Positions 27,501 to 31,973 of a stretch of DNA of 39,606 nucleotides are shown here, in pieces (within the stretch, counting starts at the first letter, position 1; each line of letters opens with the position of its first letter). This stretch comes from Elusimicrobiota bacterium (GTDB lineage: Bacteria > Elusimicrobiota > Elusimicrobia > UBA1565). The translations under genes were made by a program, and so were the position numbers. Below the pieces are notes generated by a model. The model was not told the origin of the DNA and did no database searches. It saw nothing but the letters and a program-made list of their open reading frames with translations. Location of the stretch: positions 1 to 39,606 of the forward strand of contig JACRDU010000068.1 of the NCBI GenBank assembly GCA_016218495.1. The letters run 5' to 3'.

Positions 27501-27672
27501 CGACGGTGAAGCTGCCGGCGGGCTCGAGCAGCGCGTCGTCGGCATGGATGACCCGCGCCGCGCCGGCCCCCTCCTCGCCGTTCATGCGCAGCGCATAGCC
27601 CGCCCAGGACGCACGGACGCCGCCCATGAGGAGGGCGGCGGCCGCAATCAGGGTTCCCAGGCGGGGAGGCAT
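12574..27672 (-). CDS. Giant modular exported surface protein (LamG, FN3, VCBS, propeller, repeat domains, FlgD-like C-terminal sorting domain)
   Basis: The frame encodes about 5032 residues from the ATG at 27672 (a GTG at 27675 is in frame). A signal peptide ends near ASWA. In order from the N-terminus: LamG/concanavalin-like domain (27.6-26.95 kb); FN3; seven VCBS/FG-GAP repeats (26586-25600); FN3-like domains; two copies of a roughly 150-residue domain alternating with two LamG domains; FN3-like domains with the phrase VSTPSLPSPG; a fourth LamG; a propeller-like block (20.03-19.19 kb); a fifth LamG; eight further 150-residue repeats (17.35-13.59 kb); FN3; and a C-terminal domain of about 105 residues with VYPNPFDSRKTSGKIHYVLS, WDGSDDSGAKVSKGLYLLVL and a basic end. 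The last is the FlgD-Ig/type IX-like sorting pattern. The probable role is adhesion or surface display; that is inferred from domains. Many DxDxDG loops suggest calcium stabilisation. Confidence 0.85.
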   Translation of the reverse strand: MPPRLGTLIAAAALLMGGVRASWAGYALRMNGEEGAGAARVIHADDALLEPAGSFTVEGLVFTTSAVNGLCPSIINKDSQNGYALEVCPTGPSTNNARFNFGGTFGVVTSADIPMNRWVHVAGVYDAAVSGARLYVNGQFAGGAGGVPTPAFASALLYLGNRDAGFSMQGAIDEVRLWNIARTTAAIQADMFKSTGPTTGLVGLWHFDEGSGTTAADASGNGLDGTLVNSPLWVPDSPRAITDLAVSVVSTGLGASSQTVTLSWTAPGDNGDFGQLNGSTYSVRWATFPMASEAAYSIANYSLDVVTYTVIPGSRQTLTFTLDPLTTWYFVVKTTDALSFASSLSNAATAQSYFWAPAATAGNSWAVAWGDYDNDGDLDALVANYNSQDEVVLRNDGGGMFTKLTLAGTGGNSTGVAWGDYDNDGDLDAIVANAGGEDEFLLRNDGGGVLTKVALTGTGGNSRAVVWGDYNNDGRLDALVANAGGEDEVLLRNDGGGTFTKVTLTGTAGNSVAAAWGDYDNDGDLDAIVANAGVEDEVLLRNDGGGIFSTVTLTGTGGASYSVAWGDYDNDGDLDALVANLAAEDEVLLRNDGGGTFTKITLTGTGGYSDGIAWGDYDGDGDLDALVANGVAEDEVLLRNDGGGTLTKVTLTGTAGNSLAVAWGDYDNDGDLDALLANYDNKDELLLRNDLAVSTAAPSVPSAGFAASWSEDSVGSSSGTLTLQWTAATDNTTPAAALLYRVRVGTNSAGSEYLRIPAANSERGRSRVFADRLSAAQPGIRLSSVPKNGVFYWAVAAEDAGYARSAESAQQSLNLTPPSAVVITAAQDSTVETSSSTWVSITFTAPGEDAGAGDLGSAAVYDVRWTSAGAIDSNAKYIAAPNQRLVSAQGTAGAPVTVLVPVVPGKTWYFALTTKDSYGSRSALSNSQSVFARIMLEAVHDAAAFSVLQGQTTSFLRLRLWTEGTGNTQSLAKVAVRKFGTLPDAAISNVGLYLDSGGDEAFTSGDLTGLKSSPAVFVSSRATLTLPVPENIQNSTRTYFVAATIRSDYLPVEGDSVSLRLDGEALTVTGGGVDAVDFPAMSFDGIDDRLNTGYNLAIDAQTQVTVEAWVRSTDTARANAAIVSRGVNGGNNGYRLWLGAGGCSAGVPSFFVGSSVLCAADASGQRVVTDGRWHHVAAVFNAGAGQIFLDGVGLSTGSMGGTLADAASDLSIGGPNSSGGAVPFLGQMDEVRVANFVRYPAELPPARRNVQAGAAVLYHFDGLAADGFAADSSVNALVTASEGQAKGYARSTGTAVTDASDTLFVQAASLLPSALFRNDTNVPVMSLKLWTGGDFITVGQLAVTSTGTAANNSVSTLKLYKDNGDGLFNTASDTLLTPGGVDFAVVAATFTALAQTIDASTKTYFVSWNVTGSAENTKSIGLILPSTAAFTLSGSTDTVFSGNFPIAPGTAPIVAAQALVTAEPSTGTWLNVSSTVFQAAFGAGNISYVKWRWDRSPATQVDDTEPVSWSAGKTTVTATSDNNDWYFHARAFDVFSSSGTQVDLGPFWLDRTAPVAASFASLDSLGAPLGEALFNDLASAVTAQLTVSDAASGLNLDGPAPFAASSGTVSLWHFDEASGNWADAGPAGNTLTASGAGRGAGRFDAGLSLSSASWAQNASPASLPTGNAARTVEAWVNLASTQGVQGLVSWGAGGASGFNRFQVSGRRLGADFGGASVRFSPDLSTGAWHHVAMTWDGAEARFYADGVRIGTQAFGAQSTGAGTLYVGATDLGAGLRGGLDEVRILSYAKTEAELAASALRGDPYYVTYSTDTGRSWKVVNATVPSAGSYVELQAAHGAAGPSSLLARGLDLVVSTWTQTGALGTNQVRFHFADLAGNVKTAGPFSVLVDTNAPVAVSTPSLPSPGTYTGPRPDFYWAGPSTALVQGLGGQFFLQVSSADAAFAAPNIIISISTPALVSDALFSRVTGVYVSTFPALGAGTTYYWRVRSKSSLGVFGPWGPAYGFVVDVTTPAVSSFIVNNSTGGVFGETGPIDLLSGATVQLSASDALSGLGQALSLSTAPGTLAYWRFSERDGGAPNDEAQGLAGALGCFGACQNPRYAPTPFGAGLRLASNQYLSAANGSFQFPPASTFTVSAWIKPASVTGINQVIAGLGAPLTSPGSNWVLYVNSLGALRLTNATGGGALSPNGLIQAGAWQHVTAVQKGTRVWLYVNGVLRHSESTGQPNSGGGTMPFSVGAGFRADGVTPEGFFTGDIDEVKVLGYAADSQEVAADYARGVPGRFCVEYSTTAGAAWNVVSATFPAAGFPYVSQTGADGATGAETIIVKDLVLTHSTTTATGAAGTNLLRVLAADRKGNFTLAGPFTVIVDTVAAAAVSTPTLPSPGVFVSTRPSFAWDGPSTATAAGMGSAASFLLEVDDQSDFSSPAVAISTPVVVVSSAATFTRGVYVSTFSLAHGTTYYWRVRARDWLNVASPALTVSSFVTDFSSPVASAFATINSTGGYTGEAVGLSLASGVTAQMTLADSGPAGLALSPLADGAVPYGVMYTTQGAQALPLWQDGTWGTALADAAQTDFRVLARHQGSLWGATATGRVWSYDGAVWGLSTNLGQSVLALESFGGKLYAGLNANGQVHSYNGVSWSLEASFGGVAVRALKSYGGRLYAGDSAGRVWGYEPTKAQWFLSFQSTSSVVESLAVYDGRLFAGANPNVYAFNGSTWTASFAVGAAVNAMAAYDGKLYAATNNSGIVYQFDGAVWSVSYDPPETASDALAVHAGRLYAASALPSNGRVYAFDGKSWALVRTLPSLNDRVLALAPFSGRLYAGLSEASGDAQVLVSTPLAVSLTGAEGSVAPQTLSVTSLNLAASAAGTLCAGSASCTATNQVRFTATDRAGRVGQAGPFAILVDALLSQPTAYSPAPARYMRETLPDFAWVEASTMPKHTVQVSTGADFSAMIVNSLTLNSPFASPTSLTNGTTYFWRVRALNAFDVASSFSDPVNFTVDVNPPSTSAYQHSNSTGGVLAESQMTNLAVGATVQLTVLDPLAGLNPVPLPSRERVGAWTFEGTGATVYDLSGQGLGGRLGSASLRGTGYQGGGLTFPVGLTGMAISTSPVGSWTGLTAAAWVKVSANNTLSQTVLASKHFRFQADSAQGRVRFRMDAAATGGCSLATPMSYPLGSWVHLALVLDPGATRNRVFVNGDTAAECVGTAVLSDTPFTVGIDTVSALGGTDVFNGSLDELRIFSAPLSTAPVREEMAGSPFSVLYSTTAGATWSAAASTGPAGPRLSFSAVPGSLALEALRVVDLPLHESSSAVLCAQVSPCAATNQVVYYVPDRAGGVRTAGPFAVVVDTSVPLPLLTSLTPLSTDTLHATAAATDNLAGVKDLLFEASTSAAFALPLSSSGFVAQSTWSFTGLIDATTYFVRVWTRDNLLNVSTPSVASSSATFGTVFFTTASAVPASALQGAFVPMATLKLATKQAATSRLLGLRVRKTGSIPDSDITQAQLYSDSDGDGVYSGGDTLQAFGTLALNEAQLTLAGQGAPLDVLVSTFHVVFKLAPGAITNNTVGLEISSTTSVSLKHPGRAEGTFPVTAGPLVVTDGANFLNITPANLAPSAITPGVDNIPVLELRSQTDTGTSIVSSVTVTMSGTTPTSKIRSVNLWRDADPEDGIFDANTDIRMTGDADNFGIQTVATMSVAGFDVSSRTVTTSPRRFFVTVSLAADAPQDTSFQLALPATTSVILQNLADTVSFSTTVITSTVGVILNNTITVSAIDETPAVFVQGERFAVLRVTATVDQGAAQVNRFTLRLTGNGQSSDIDAVEVWKDATVDGKSLNANLDVRVGSAAYVAGLATVDISTQTLVAGTSSVFFLAYVLDPAAAPGVTLGAKLNDGDIRAGNSGTTVSGTFPIESSSRTVQATVNRMLILNAIKDISPGALLQGQQHAAMLRLDVISDKNDFSWLGLSVERLGTAPDSAVSAVNVYRDFDGNGLFDVAVDSRLSSGADAFAASTANLTMLQVQTVTQSTRSYFVTLSVAANATPGQTLGVRISSTASFNLLAPNALSTATALPIQTGVVPVSQFQNTITVSTASIVPALGAEPGTTDVALMSLTMKTDVSNAVWQSLRVDQAGTAADSDVKAVKLYYDFNDVGTFDSSNLVQYSSVSFSTQTFGGNGPGSVILNFTGPQTLGTAAKRYFLVVDLSTGATPARTLIVRASTGAFFTVNAPNQVVPSASFTSAALTINAPPVTMGVVGASSAPATAVQGTPNIVMLAFKARTNAYSARWTQLRVTRTGTGADADVTAVKLYRDADGTGTLDIVSDERISTGTFSGGTVLLAFSTQTITVATQTYFVTFDLRTTAAAGNTVGARIAAAGDLKVESPDTVDTAGFPLQSGAAAVVATQSGLFVTPTNMAPGELKQGATEQVLLSLALQTTQYALSWSALTVRSTGSASDSDIKALSVWLDANLNGAVDIGTDTKITSGLNAFLGGTAVLSLSQVQDIGTAQKRYLITADIAAFAEPGRTFAVILTSTAAFSVSAPNFIVNSGFPAQSDANATLRKLEESLLLTPTDLVGAGVNQGANVALAKLAVRASRNRVGWTALNIRQNGNLGAGEIDSVGIWRDSNGDGQLSSADLLVGSAAFSGSQAAVAFSSAQTVGASTQTYFLAVQPNISATVGADIRLSVQSVDFSITSPDAVAATNLPFNTASAVVLDAKTPSLPVVTDAGSYSSDFEGLSFSWSSSVGTGTLSGAFYAVGTTPGGTDVRSWTAVSAALTSVRATGFPLTQATTYYVSVKTQSSFGFDSPVGVSDGVLMDFQSPIKPAITVSAGSGALLVTWTSVPGGPSGILGYLIEYRTGASPQWINAKTGEKTSVKALSRPAAGGAAPADFSVLAVSSSALATGTSFQASGLPAGTLLVRVSAVTGSGVLSGASDETKVQLGPLPTDGISNASVYPNPFDSRKTSGKIHYVLSANAEVSIRVYSVFGRLIREMSFAPGSTGGLAGSNTVSWDGSDDSGAKVSKGLYLLVLQSGGAKVIVKTGVIH
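13590..17345 (-). repeat. Eight tandem copies of a domain of about 150 residues within the giant gene
   Basis: Copies begin near 17345, 16890, 16415, 15935, 15460, 14960, 14505 and 14035, about 460 nt each. The shared frame is: an opening strand such as LFVTPTNMAPGELKQG, a hydrophobic strand (LLSLALQT), W..L.V...GT..DSDI.AV.LY.D, a calcium-type loop (RDFDGNGLFD, RDADGTGTLD, RDSNGDGQL), then TQTYFV and a closing SVxxPN strand. Two more diverged copies lie near 24.4-24.9 and 23.3-23.8 kb. Sequence divergence between copies indicates old duplication. Confidence 0.75.
19190..20030 (-). other. Propeller-like repeat block within the giant gene
   Basis: About seven to eight units of roughly 35-40 residues repeat the pattern ...L..YDG.LYAG....G.VY.F.G..W (for example AYDGKLYAATNNSGIVYQFD, SFGGKLYAGLNANGQVHSYN, VYDGRLFAGANPNVYAFNGS). 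This Gly/Trp/Tyr pattern resembles beta-propeller blades of the kelch or YncE-like type. The count fits one closed propeller. The family was not assigned. Confidence 0.6.
25600..26586 (-). repeat. Seven 147-bp VCBS/FG-GAP repeats within the giant gene
   Basis: The unit is exactly 147 bp (49 residues) with the core AWGDYDNDGDLDA, then VAN, EDEVLLRNDGGG and a strand TKVTLTGTGG. The first copy starts at 26586 and the seventh, truncated after about 35 residues, ends near 25600. DxDxDGxxD loops are calcium sites of integrin-like FG-GAP/VCBS propellers, and seven blades is the usual number for a closed propeller. The copies are much more alike at DNA level than the other repeats in the gene. Confidence 0.9.
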
Positions 27673-27684
27673 CACGCTATAGGA

Positions 27685-27713
27685 AGGCTAGCCGGGAATC
27701 GGCGCCCAATCAC
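27685..27713 (-). promoter_or_regulatory. Promoter GTGATT-N17-TAGCCT of the giant gene
   Basis: The -35-like GTGATT is at 27708-27713 and the -10 TAGCCT at 27685-27690, 12 nt before the ATG (9 nt before the in-frame GTG). The block TTCGTGATTG-N10-CCCGGCTA is shared with the PorV-like/TPR promoter. A second TANNNT-like possibility, TATAGC, is closer to the start but lacks the final T. Confidence 0.5.
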
Positions 27714-27736
27714 GAACGAAAAACGAAGAAAACGGC

Positions 27737-28114
27737 CTACTTCTTGGCCCGGCGCTCGAGGACCTTCACGCGCGCGAGCAGCATTTTGGAGTCGAAGGGC
27801 TTGGTCAGGTAGTCGTCGGCCCCGCGCTCGTAGCCCGACACCTGGTCCTCCACCATCGCGCGCACGGTCAAGAGCAGGACCGGGAGGTCGCGGTAGCGGG
27901 CGTCGTCGCGTATCTTGCGCGTGAGCTCGAGGCCGTCCATGCGCGGCATGTTGAGGTCGAGCACGGCCATGTCCACCTTCTTGCGCTGCATCGCGTCCCA
28001 GGCCGCCTGCCCGTCCTCGGCGCGCACGACGGCATAGCCGCCCTGCGTGAGGATCTCCGTCACGAGCTCGCGGAACATCTCGTCGTCGTCGGCGACCAAG
28101 ACCGTCGTAGCCAT
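27737..28114 (-). CDS. Single-domain response regulator (CheY-like)
   Basis: The 125 residues form one complete receiver domain and nothing else. All key residues are present: the acidic cluster Asp9-Asp11 (VADDDEM), phospho-acceptor Asp53 in VLDLNMPRMDG, Thr83 in LLLTVRA, and Lys105 in DDYLTKPF. It should therefore accept a phosphoryl group and act by protein-protein contact, like CheY or Spo0F. It follows the winged-helix regulator gene by a single base and ends 61 nt before the giant surface-protein gene on the same strand. No cognate kinase is adjacent; the only histidine kinase in the window is the one fused to FliF and FliG, which is a possible but unproven partner. Confidence 0.9.
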   Translation of the reverse strand: MATTVLVADDDEMFRELVTEILTQGGYAVVRAEDGQAAWDAMQRKKVDMAVLDLNMPRMDGLELTRKIRDDARYRDLPVLLLTVRAMVEDQVSGYERGADDYLTKPFDSKMLLARVKVLERRAKK

Positions 28115-28115
28115 C

Positions 28116-28829
28116 TCAACTCTCCCGGAGGGCGTAGCCCACGCCGTAGACGGTGCGGATCATCGGACCGAAGCGCCCGAGCTTGCGGCGCAGGGACTCC
28201 ACGTGCTTGTCGACCGTGCCGGGCTGCACCTCGGCGGACTGCCCTTTCCAGACCGTGTCGAGGATGTAGCCGCGCTCGAGCACCTTGCCGGGCTGCTGCA
28301 GGAAGAGCGCCAGGAACTCGAACTCGGTGCGCGTCAGGCCGGGCACGGCCACCCAGCGCGTGCGCGTGCCCTTCACCCAGGCCTCGAGCTTGGAGCGGTC
28401 GACCTTGACCTCTCCCCCGGGCGACTTGAGGATGTCCAGCGCCGAGGCCAGGCTGGGCAGGATGCGCCGAAGGTGCGCCTTGACCTTGGCCAGCAGAAGC
28501 CGGTCGTCGATGTCGTCGGGAAAGGAGTCGTCGCATCCGGCCTCGAGCGCGGCGATGACCTTGTCGGGCCCGGTCTCGGACCCCGCGATCAGAATGACCG
28601 AGACCCCGCTCGAAGCGCCCTTGATGCGGCGCAGGGCCTCCTCGGGGCGGGGCTTGAGGACGTCCCAGTCCGCCAGGACCAGGCCGAAGCGCTGCTGGGA
28701 GACGTCGGCGGCCAACGCCGAGACGTCGGCCGTCATCGCCACGGGGAACCCCTCCCGCGTCATGAGGGTCTCCCAGCGACGCGACCGCACGCCGTCGGCC
28801 GACGCGATCCAGAAGACCAGTTGGGACAT
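28116..28829 (-). CDS. OmpR-type winged-helix response regulator with an atypical receiver
   Basis: The 237-residue product pairs a receiver-like domain (about 1-120) with an OmpR/PhoB winged helix (about 140-237; GLTRTEFEFLALFLQQPGKV, VDKHVESLRRKLG, TVYGVGYALRES). The receiver keeps Asp54 at the phosphorylation position (GLVLADWDVLKP) but lacks the N-terminal acidic pair (FWIASADGV instead) and the conserved Lys (DDSFPDDID instead of a KPF-type motif). Its chemistry may therefore be altered. It is a close paralogue of the regulator ending the motor-like cluster (5160-5846), where Asp is replaced by Glu. The ATG shares one base with the preceding stop (TAATG), and the CheY-like gene follows after 1 nt. 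Confidence 0.8.
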   Translation of the reverse strand: MSQLVFWIASADGVRSRRWETLMTREGFPVAMTADVSALAADVSQQRFGLVLADWDVLKPRPEEALRRIKGASSGVSVILIAGSETGPDKVIAALEAGCDDSFPDDIDDRLLLAKVKAHLRRILPSLASALDILKSPGGEVKVDRSKLEAWVKGTRTRWVAVPGLTRTEFEFLALFLQQPGKVLERGYILDTVWKGQSAEVQPGTVDKHVESLRRKLGRFGPMIRTVYGVGYALRES

Positions 28830-29617
28830 TAGTCGAGGGGGTTGTCCATTCCCGTGAGCTCTTTGATGAACTGGCGCATGAGGCGCCAGTCCACGGGCTT
28901 GTGCATCAGGCGCAGGTAGGGGTCGGTCTTGGGCACGATCTTCTGGGCCTCGTGCGGGGGCATGCCGGTGACGAAGATGACGGGCATGTCGCGGCGCACG
29001 AACGACGAGGCGCGCAGCTTCTTGAGGGCGTCCACGCCCGTGCCGAACCCGGGCATCTCGATGTCCGAGATGATCAAGGAGAGCTTCATCCCCTCGGCCT
29101 GGATGACCGACTGGGCGGCGTCCTCGGCGCAGGTCACGCGGTAGCCCGCCCCCTCGAGCTTGGCCACGAGCATGTCGCGGATGAGGGCGTCGTCGTCGAC
29201 GACGAGCACATAGGTGCGGCCCGGCTTGCCGGCCGGGGCCGGGGGCTGGGTCGGGGCGGGCGCCGGCACCGGGGCCGGGGGCTGGGTCGGAGCGGGGACG
29301 GGGAGCCTCTGGCCGGGGAGGCCGATCTGGGTCGGGGTCCGGAAAGGGAACTGCTGGGCCGGCGGGCGCTGGGCCGGAGGCTGGGTCGGGGCCGGAGCGG
29401 GGGGCTGCTGTCCCGGCACCGGCGTGCGCTGGGCGGGCGCCCCAGGGGGCTGGGTCGGCGGCGGCGGAGTCGGCGACGTGCCGGACAGGGACGCGATCGC
29501 CTGCTCGATGAGGGCCTCCGGGACCCCCTGCTTCAGGAGTCCCGCTTTCAGCGTAGCGATAGGATACCGGGTCCTATGCTGCTGAAGGTATGCGAGGACC
29601 TGCTGTAAGTTTGCCAT
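28829..29617 (-). CDS. Response regulator with N-terminal helical domain and long Pro-rich linker
   Basis: Of 262 residues, about 1-46 form a small helical domain (LQQVLAYLQQHRTRYPIATL, then LIEQAIASLSG), recalling UBA-like or winged-helix-like three-helix bundles. About 47-132 are a Pro/Ala/Gln linker with repeated APTQPPAP units. About 133-262 are a receiver with acidic Asp141-143, phospho-acceptor Asp185 (LIISDIEMPG), Thr217 (VIFVTG) and Lys240 (MHKPV). There is no recognised output domain at the C-terminus, so output must run through the N-terminal bundle or partners. It is first of three overlapping regulator genes. Two possible promoters lie upstream: a leaderless-type TAACTT 6 nt before the ATG and a TTGATT-N17-TAAACT further up. 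Confidence 0.8.
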   Translation of the reverse strand: MANLQQVLAYLQQHRTRYPIATLKAGLLKQGVPEALIEQAIASLSGTSPTPPPPTQPPGAPAQRTPVPGQQPPAPAPTQPPAQRPPAQQFPFRTPTQIGLPGQRLPVPAPTQPPAPVPAPAPTQPPAPAGKPGRTYVLVVDDDALIRDMLVAKLEGAGYRVTCAEDAAQSVIQAEGMKLSLIISDIEMPGFGTGVDALKKLRASSFVRRDMPVIFVTGMPPHEAQKIVPKTDPYLRLMHKPVDWRLMRQFIKELTGMDNPLD

Positions 29618-29623
29618 GGCAAA

Positions 29624-29629
29624 AAGTTA
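29624..29629 (-). promoter_or_regulatory. -10-like element TAACTT, 6 nt before the Pro-linker regulator
   Basis: TAACTT followed by TTTGCC and ATG matches the spacing of the other leaderless-type starts in the window. There is no Shine-Dalgarno and no clear -35. Confidence 0.3.
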
Positions 29630-29635
29630 CACGGA

Positions 29636-29651
29636 CCCGGGGAAGCCCGGG
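29636..29651 (-). terminator. GC-rich hairpin after the thiolase gene, possible terminator
   Basis: CCCGGG-CTTC-CCCGGG forms a 6-bp stem with a 4-base loop. A run of five T follows about 13 bases later, so it is a poor intrinsic terminator. It lies 62 nt beyond the thiolase stop and within the leader expected from the TTGATT/TAAACT promoter, where it could instead act in the 5' UTR. Confidence 0.25.
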
Positions 29652-29672
29652 CCGCGGCGCGTCAGCGCTGTA

Positions 29673-29701
29673 AGTTTAGTCGCACCCTCCTTCAAAATCA
29701 A
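29673..29701 (-). promoter_or_regulatory. Promoter TTGATT-N17-TAAACT for the response-regulator cluster
   Basis: The -35 TTGATT (29696-29701) and -10 TAAACT (29673-29678) are separated by exactly 17 bases in an unusually AT-rich patch. The -10 is identical to that of the PorV-like/TPR gene and the -35 differs from it by one base. A transcript would carry a leader of about 50 nt. Confidence 0.5.
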
Positions 29702-29712
29702 TAGACAGAATG

Positions 29713-30915
29713 TTAAATCAGCTCGAACGCCGTGCTCAGGCCCTGGCCGACCCCGATGCACAAGGACGCCAGGCCGCGCCGCGCGCCCCGCCGGCGCATC
29801 TCCCGGAGCAAGGTCGTCACCAGGCGCGCGCCGCTCATGCCGAGGGGGTGCCCGATGGCGATGGCCCCGCCGTTGACGTTGAGCCGCTCCGGCGGGACGC
29901 CGAGTTCCTTGGCGCAGGCCAGGGCCTGCGCGGCGAAGGCCTCGTTGATCTCCACCAGGTCGAACTGCCCCATCTCCAGGCCCAGCCTGCCCAGGAGCTT
30001 GCGCGTCGAGTGGACCGGACCCAGGCCCATGACCCGCGGGTCGAGGGCCGCCGAGGCCGAGCCGGTCCAGCGCGCCAGCGGCTTGAGGCCCAGCGCCTTC
30101 GCCTTGGCCTCCTCCATCACGAGGAGCGCCGCCGCACCGTCGTTGAGCGACGAGGAGTTCCCGGCCGTCACCGTGCCGCCTTTGCGGAAGGCGGGCTTGA
30201 GCTTGGCCAGCTTGTCGAGGGCGGTGTCGGAGCGCGGCTGCTCGTCGCGGTCCGCCGTCTTCGCCGGGTCGGCCTTGGTCGGGGTAGGGACGGGGACGAT
30301 CTCCTCCTTGAGGACCCCGTCCCCGGCGGCCACCGCGCGCCGGTGGCTCTCCAGCGCGAAGGCGTCCTGGGCCTCGCGGGGGATGCCGGAACGCTCCGCG
30401 ATGTTCTCGGCGGTCTCCCCCATGGCCTCCAGCGGGAACAGGGCCTCGAGGCGCGGGTTCGGGAAGCGCCAGCCCAGCGCCGTGTCGTAGGCGGTGACGT
30501 TGCCGAACGGGAAGCCGGTCGCCGGCTTCGGGAAGGCCCACGGGGCGCGGCTCATGCTCTCGACGCCGCCGGCGACGTAGACGTCCCCCTCCCCGGCCAG
30601 GATGCAGCGCGCCGCGGCGTTCACGGCCTCCAGGCCGGAGGCGCAGAGCCGATTCACCGTGCAGCCCGGCACGCTCTGGGGCAGCCCGGCCAGGAGCGCC
30701 GCCATGCGCGCCACGTTCCGGTTGTCCTCTCCGGCCTGGTTCGCGCAGCCGAGGTAGACGTCGCAGACGCTCTCCGGGGGAACGGCCGGGGCGCGCGCCA
30801 TCAGCGCCTTGATCGCGTGGGCGGCCAGGTCGTCGGCCCTGACCCCGCTGAGGATGCCCCCCAGCTTGCCCACCGGCGTGCGTACGGCGTCCACCACGAC
30901 CGCTGTGCGCGTCAT
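29713..30915 (-). CDS. Acetyl-CoA acyltransferase (thiolase), PcaF/PaaJ-like
   Basis: The 400-residue protein is a full-length thiolase, which cleaves 3-oxoacyl-CoA with CoA or condenses acyl-CoAs. The nucleophile Cys91 lies in [26 protein letters not shown] with the catalytic His, and a final CIGVGQG with the second Cys are all present. The stretch [17 protein letters not shown] followed by [11 protein letters not shown] is the style of 3-oxoadipyl-CoA thiolases (PcaF/PaaJ), but the substrate cannot be settled from that. The start is the ATG at 30915, which overlaps the dehydrogenase stop (ATGA); the frame is open far upstream only because of GC bias. It is last in a six-gene chain and probably works with the dehydrogenase just before it. 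Confidence 0.92.
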   Translation of the reverse strand: MTRTAVVVDAVRTPVGKLGGILSGVRADDLAAHAIKALMARAPAVPPESVCDVYLGCANQAGEDNRNVARMAALLAGLPQSVPGCTVNRLCASGLEAVNAAARCILAGEGDVYVAGGVESMSRAPWAFPKPATGFPFGNVTAYDTALGWRFPNPRLEALFPLEAMGETAENIAERSGIPREAQDAFALESHRRAVAAGDGVLKEEIVPVPTPTKADPAKTADRDEQPRSDTALDKLAKLKPAFRKGGTVTAGNSSSLNDGAAALLVMEEAKAKALGLKPLARWTGSASAALDPRVMGLGPVHSTRKLLGRLGLEMGQFDLVEINEAFAAQALACAKELGVPPERLNVNGGAIAIGHPLGMSGARLVTTLLREMRRRGARRGLASLCIGVGQGLSTAFELI

Positions 30916-31973
30916 GTCCCGTCCTCCTTGCCCCACTGGAAGGGGCCCGTCGTCCAGAACAGCCCCAGGCGGGCGGCTTCGTCGACGTCCTCCGGGCCGG
31001 CCACGCCGTCGTCGACGATGGCGCGCGCCTCGGCGGCCGTCTCGGAGCGCGCCAGCGCGGCCACCTCGGGCGCCGCCATCGGCGAGCGCGAGAAGCCCTC
31101 GACGAGCTCGGCGAGCAGGGGGTTCACGGTGCCCGGCGGGTTCTCGCCGTAGGCGTAGAAGCCCCGGCTGTTGCGGCGCCCCCGGCAGCCGCGGGCGAGG
31201 AGCTTCTGCTGGACCGCCACGGGCTTGAGCCGCTCGGGCCGGCCCAAGAGCTCGTAGATGGTCTCCCCGATGTGCATGTCCTCGAGGAGGCCGCGGGCGT
31301 CCATCATCTCGAAAGGCCCGGCGGGGAACCCGCCCGCGGAGCGGAACGCCGCGTCGAGCCCGGCGGGCGTGCCCCGCCCCGACTCGAGCAGCCGGAGCCC
31401 GCTCAGCAACCAGGCCCTCTGCAGCCTGTTGACGACGAAGCCCGCCTTGTCGCGCGTGCGCACCACGCGCTTGCCCAGCTTCTCGGCCCAGGCCTGCGCG
31501 CGGGCCAGGGACTCCTCCGAGGCGTGCTCGTAGCGGACGATCTCGACCATCCGGCCGATGGTGGCGGGGGGCGGCACATGGACCCCGACCACGCGCTCCG
31601 GGTTCTCGACGAAGCGCGCGGTGAAGGAGACCGGGAGGGCGTCGGTCTCGACGGCGATGACGCAGGAGCGTTCGGTGCGCGAGTCGATGCGCCGCAGCAG
31701 GTCCTGCTTGGCCTGCGGCGTCTCCGAGCCGCATTCCACCACCAGGTCGCAGCCCTCCAGGCGCTCCAGGCGGGTAGCCTTGCGCAGCAGGCCGAACGCG
31801 CCGGGCTGCTCGGCGCGCTGCAGGCCGCGCAGGATGGCCTCCTCCGCGACGCAGAGGGCCTCGTCGGTGTCGTCGATGAGGACGACGGCCATCCCGGCCT
31901 GGACGCAGGCCTGGGCCAGCGCGGGGCCCAGGCCTGTGGCGCCGACGATGCCGATGTGGGAGGTGCCGATCAA
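30912..31973 (-). CDS. 3-hydroxyacyl-CoA dehydrogenase-like protein
   Basis: From a TTG start at 31973 the product has 353 residues. The N-terminal Rossmann domain (about 1-180) begins [20 protein letters not shown]; the glycine pattern is GxxGxG rather than the family's GxGxxG. The catalytic region reads [18 protein letters not shown], keeping the His and Glu of the dyad but with Pro where HFFNP normally has Asn. Two helical 3HCDH C-terminal units follow ([28 protein letters not shown] onward), ending WTTGPFQW. It would oxidise 3-hydroxyacyl-CoA to 3-oxoacyl-CoA with NAD+, feeding the thiolase whose ATG overlaps its stop. The TTG overlaps the receiver gene's TGA (TTGA), the reason for choosing this start. 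Active-site changes make the substrate uncertain. Confidence 0.8.
   Translation of the reverse strand: MIGTSHIGIVGATGLGPALAQACVQAGMAVVLIDDTDEALCVAEEAILRGLQRAEQPGAFGLLRKATRLERLEGCDLVVECGSETPQAKQDLLRRIDSRTERSCVIAVETDALPVSFTARFVENPERVVGVHVPPPATIGRMVEIVRYEHASEESLARAQAWAEKLGKRVVRTRDKAGFVVNRLQRAWLLSGLRLLESGRGTPAGLDAAFRSAGGFPAGPFEMMDARGLLEDMHIGETIYELLGRPERLKPVAVQQKLLARGCRGRRNSRGFYAYGENPPGTVNPLLAELVEGFSRSPMAAPEVAALARSETAAEARAIVDDGVAGPEDVDEAARLGLFWTTGPFQWGKEDGT

Noticed and set aside
27720-27750. An intrinsic terminator between the CheY-like gene and the giant gene
   Set aside because: A GGCC-N8-GGCC stem followed by a T-rich run is present, but the stem is only 4 bp and overlaps the stop codon.
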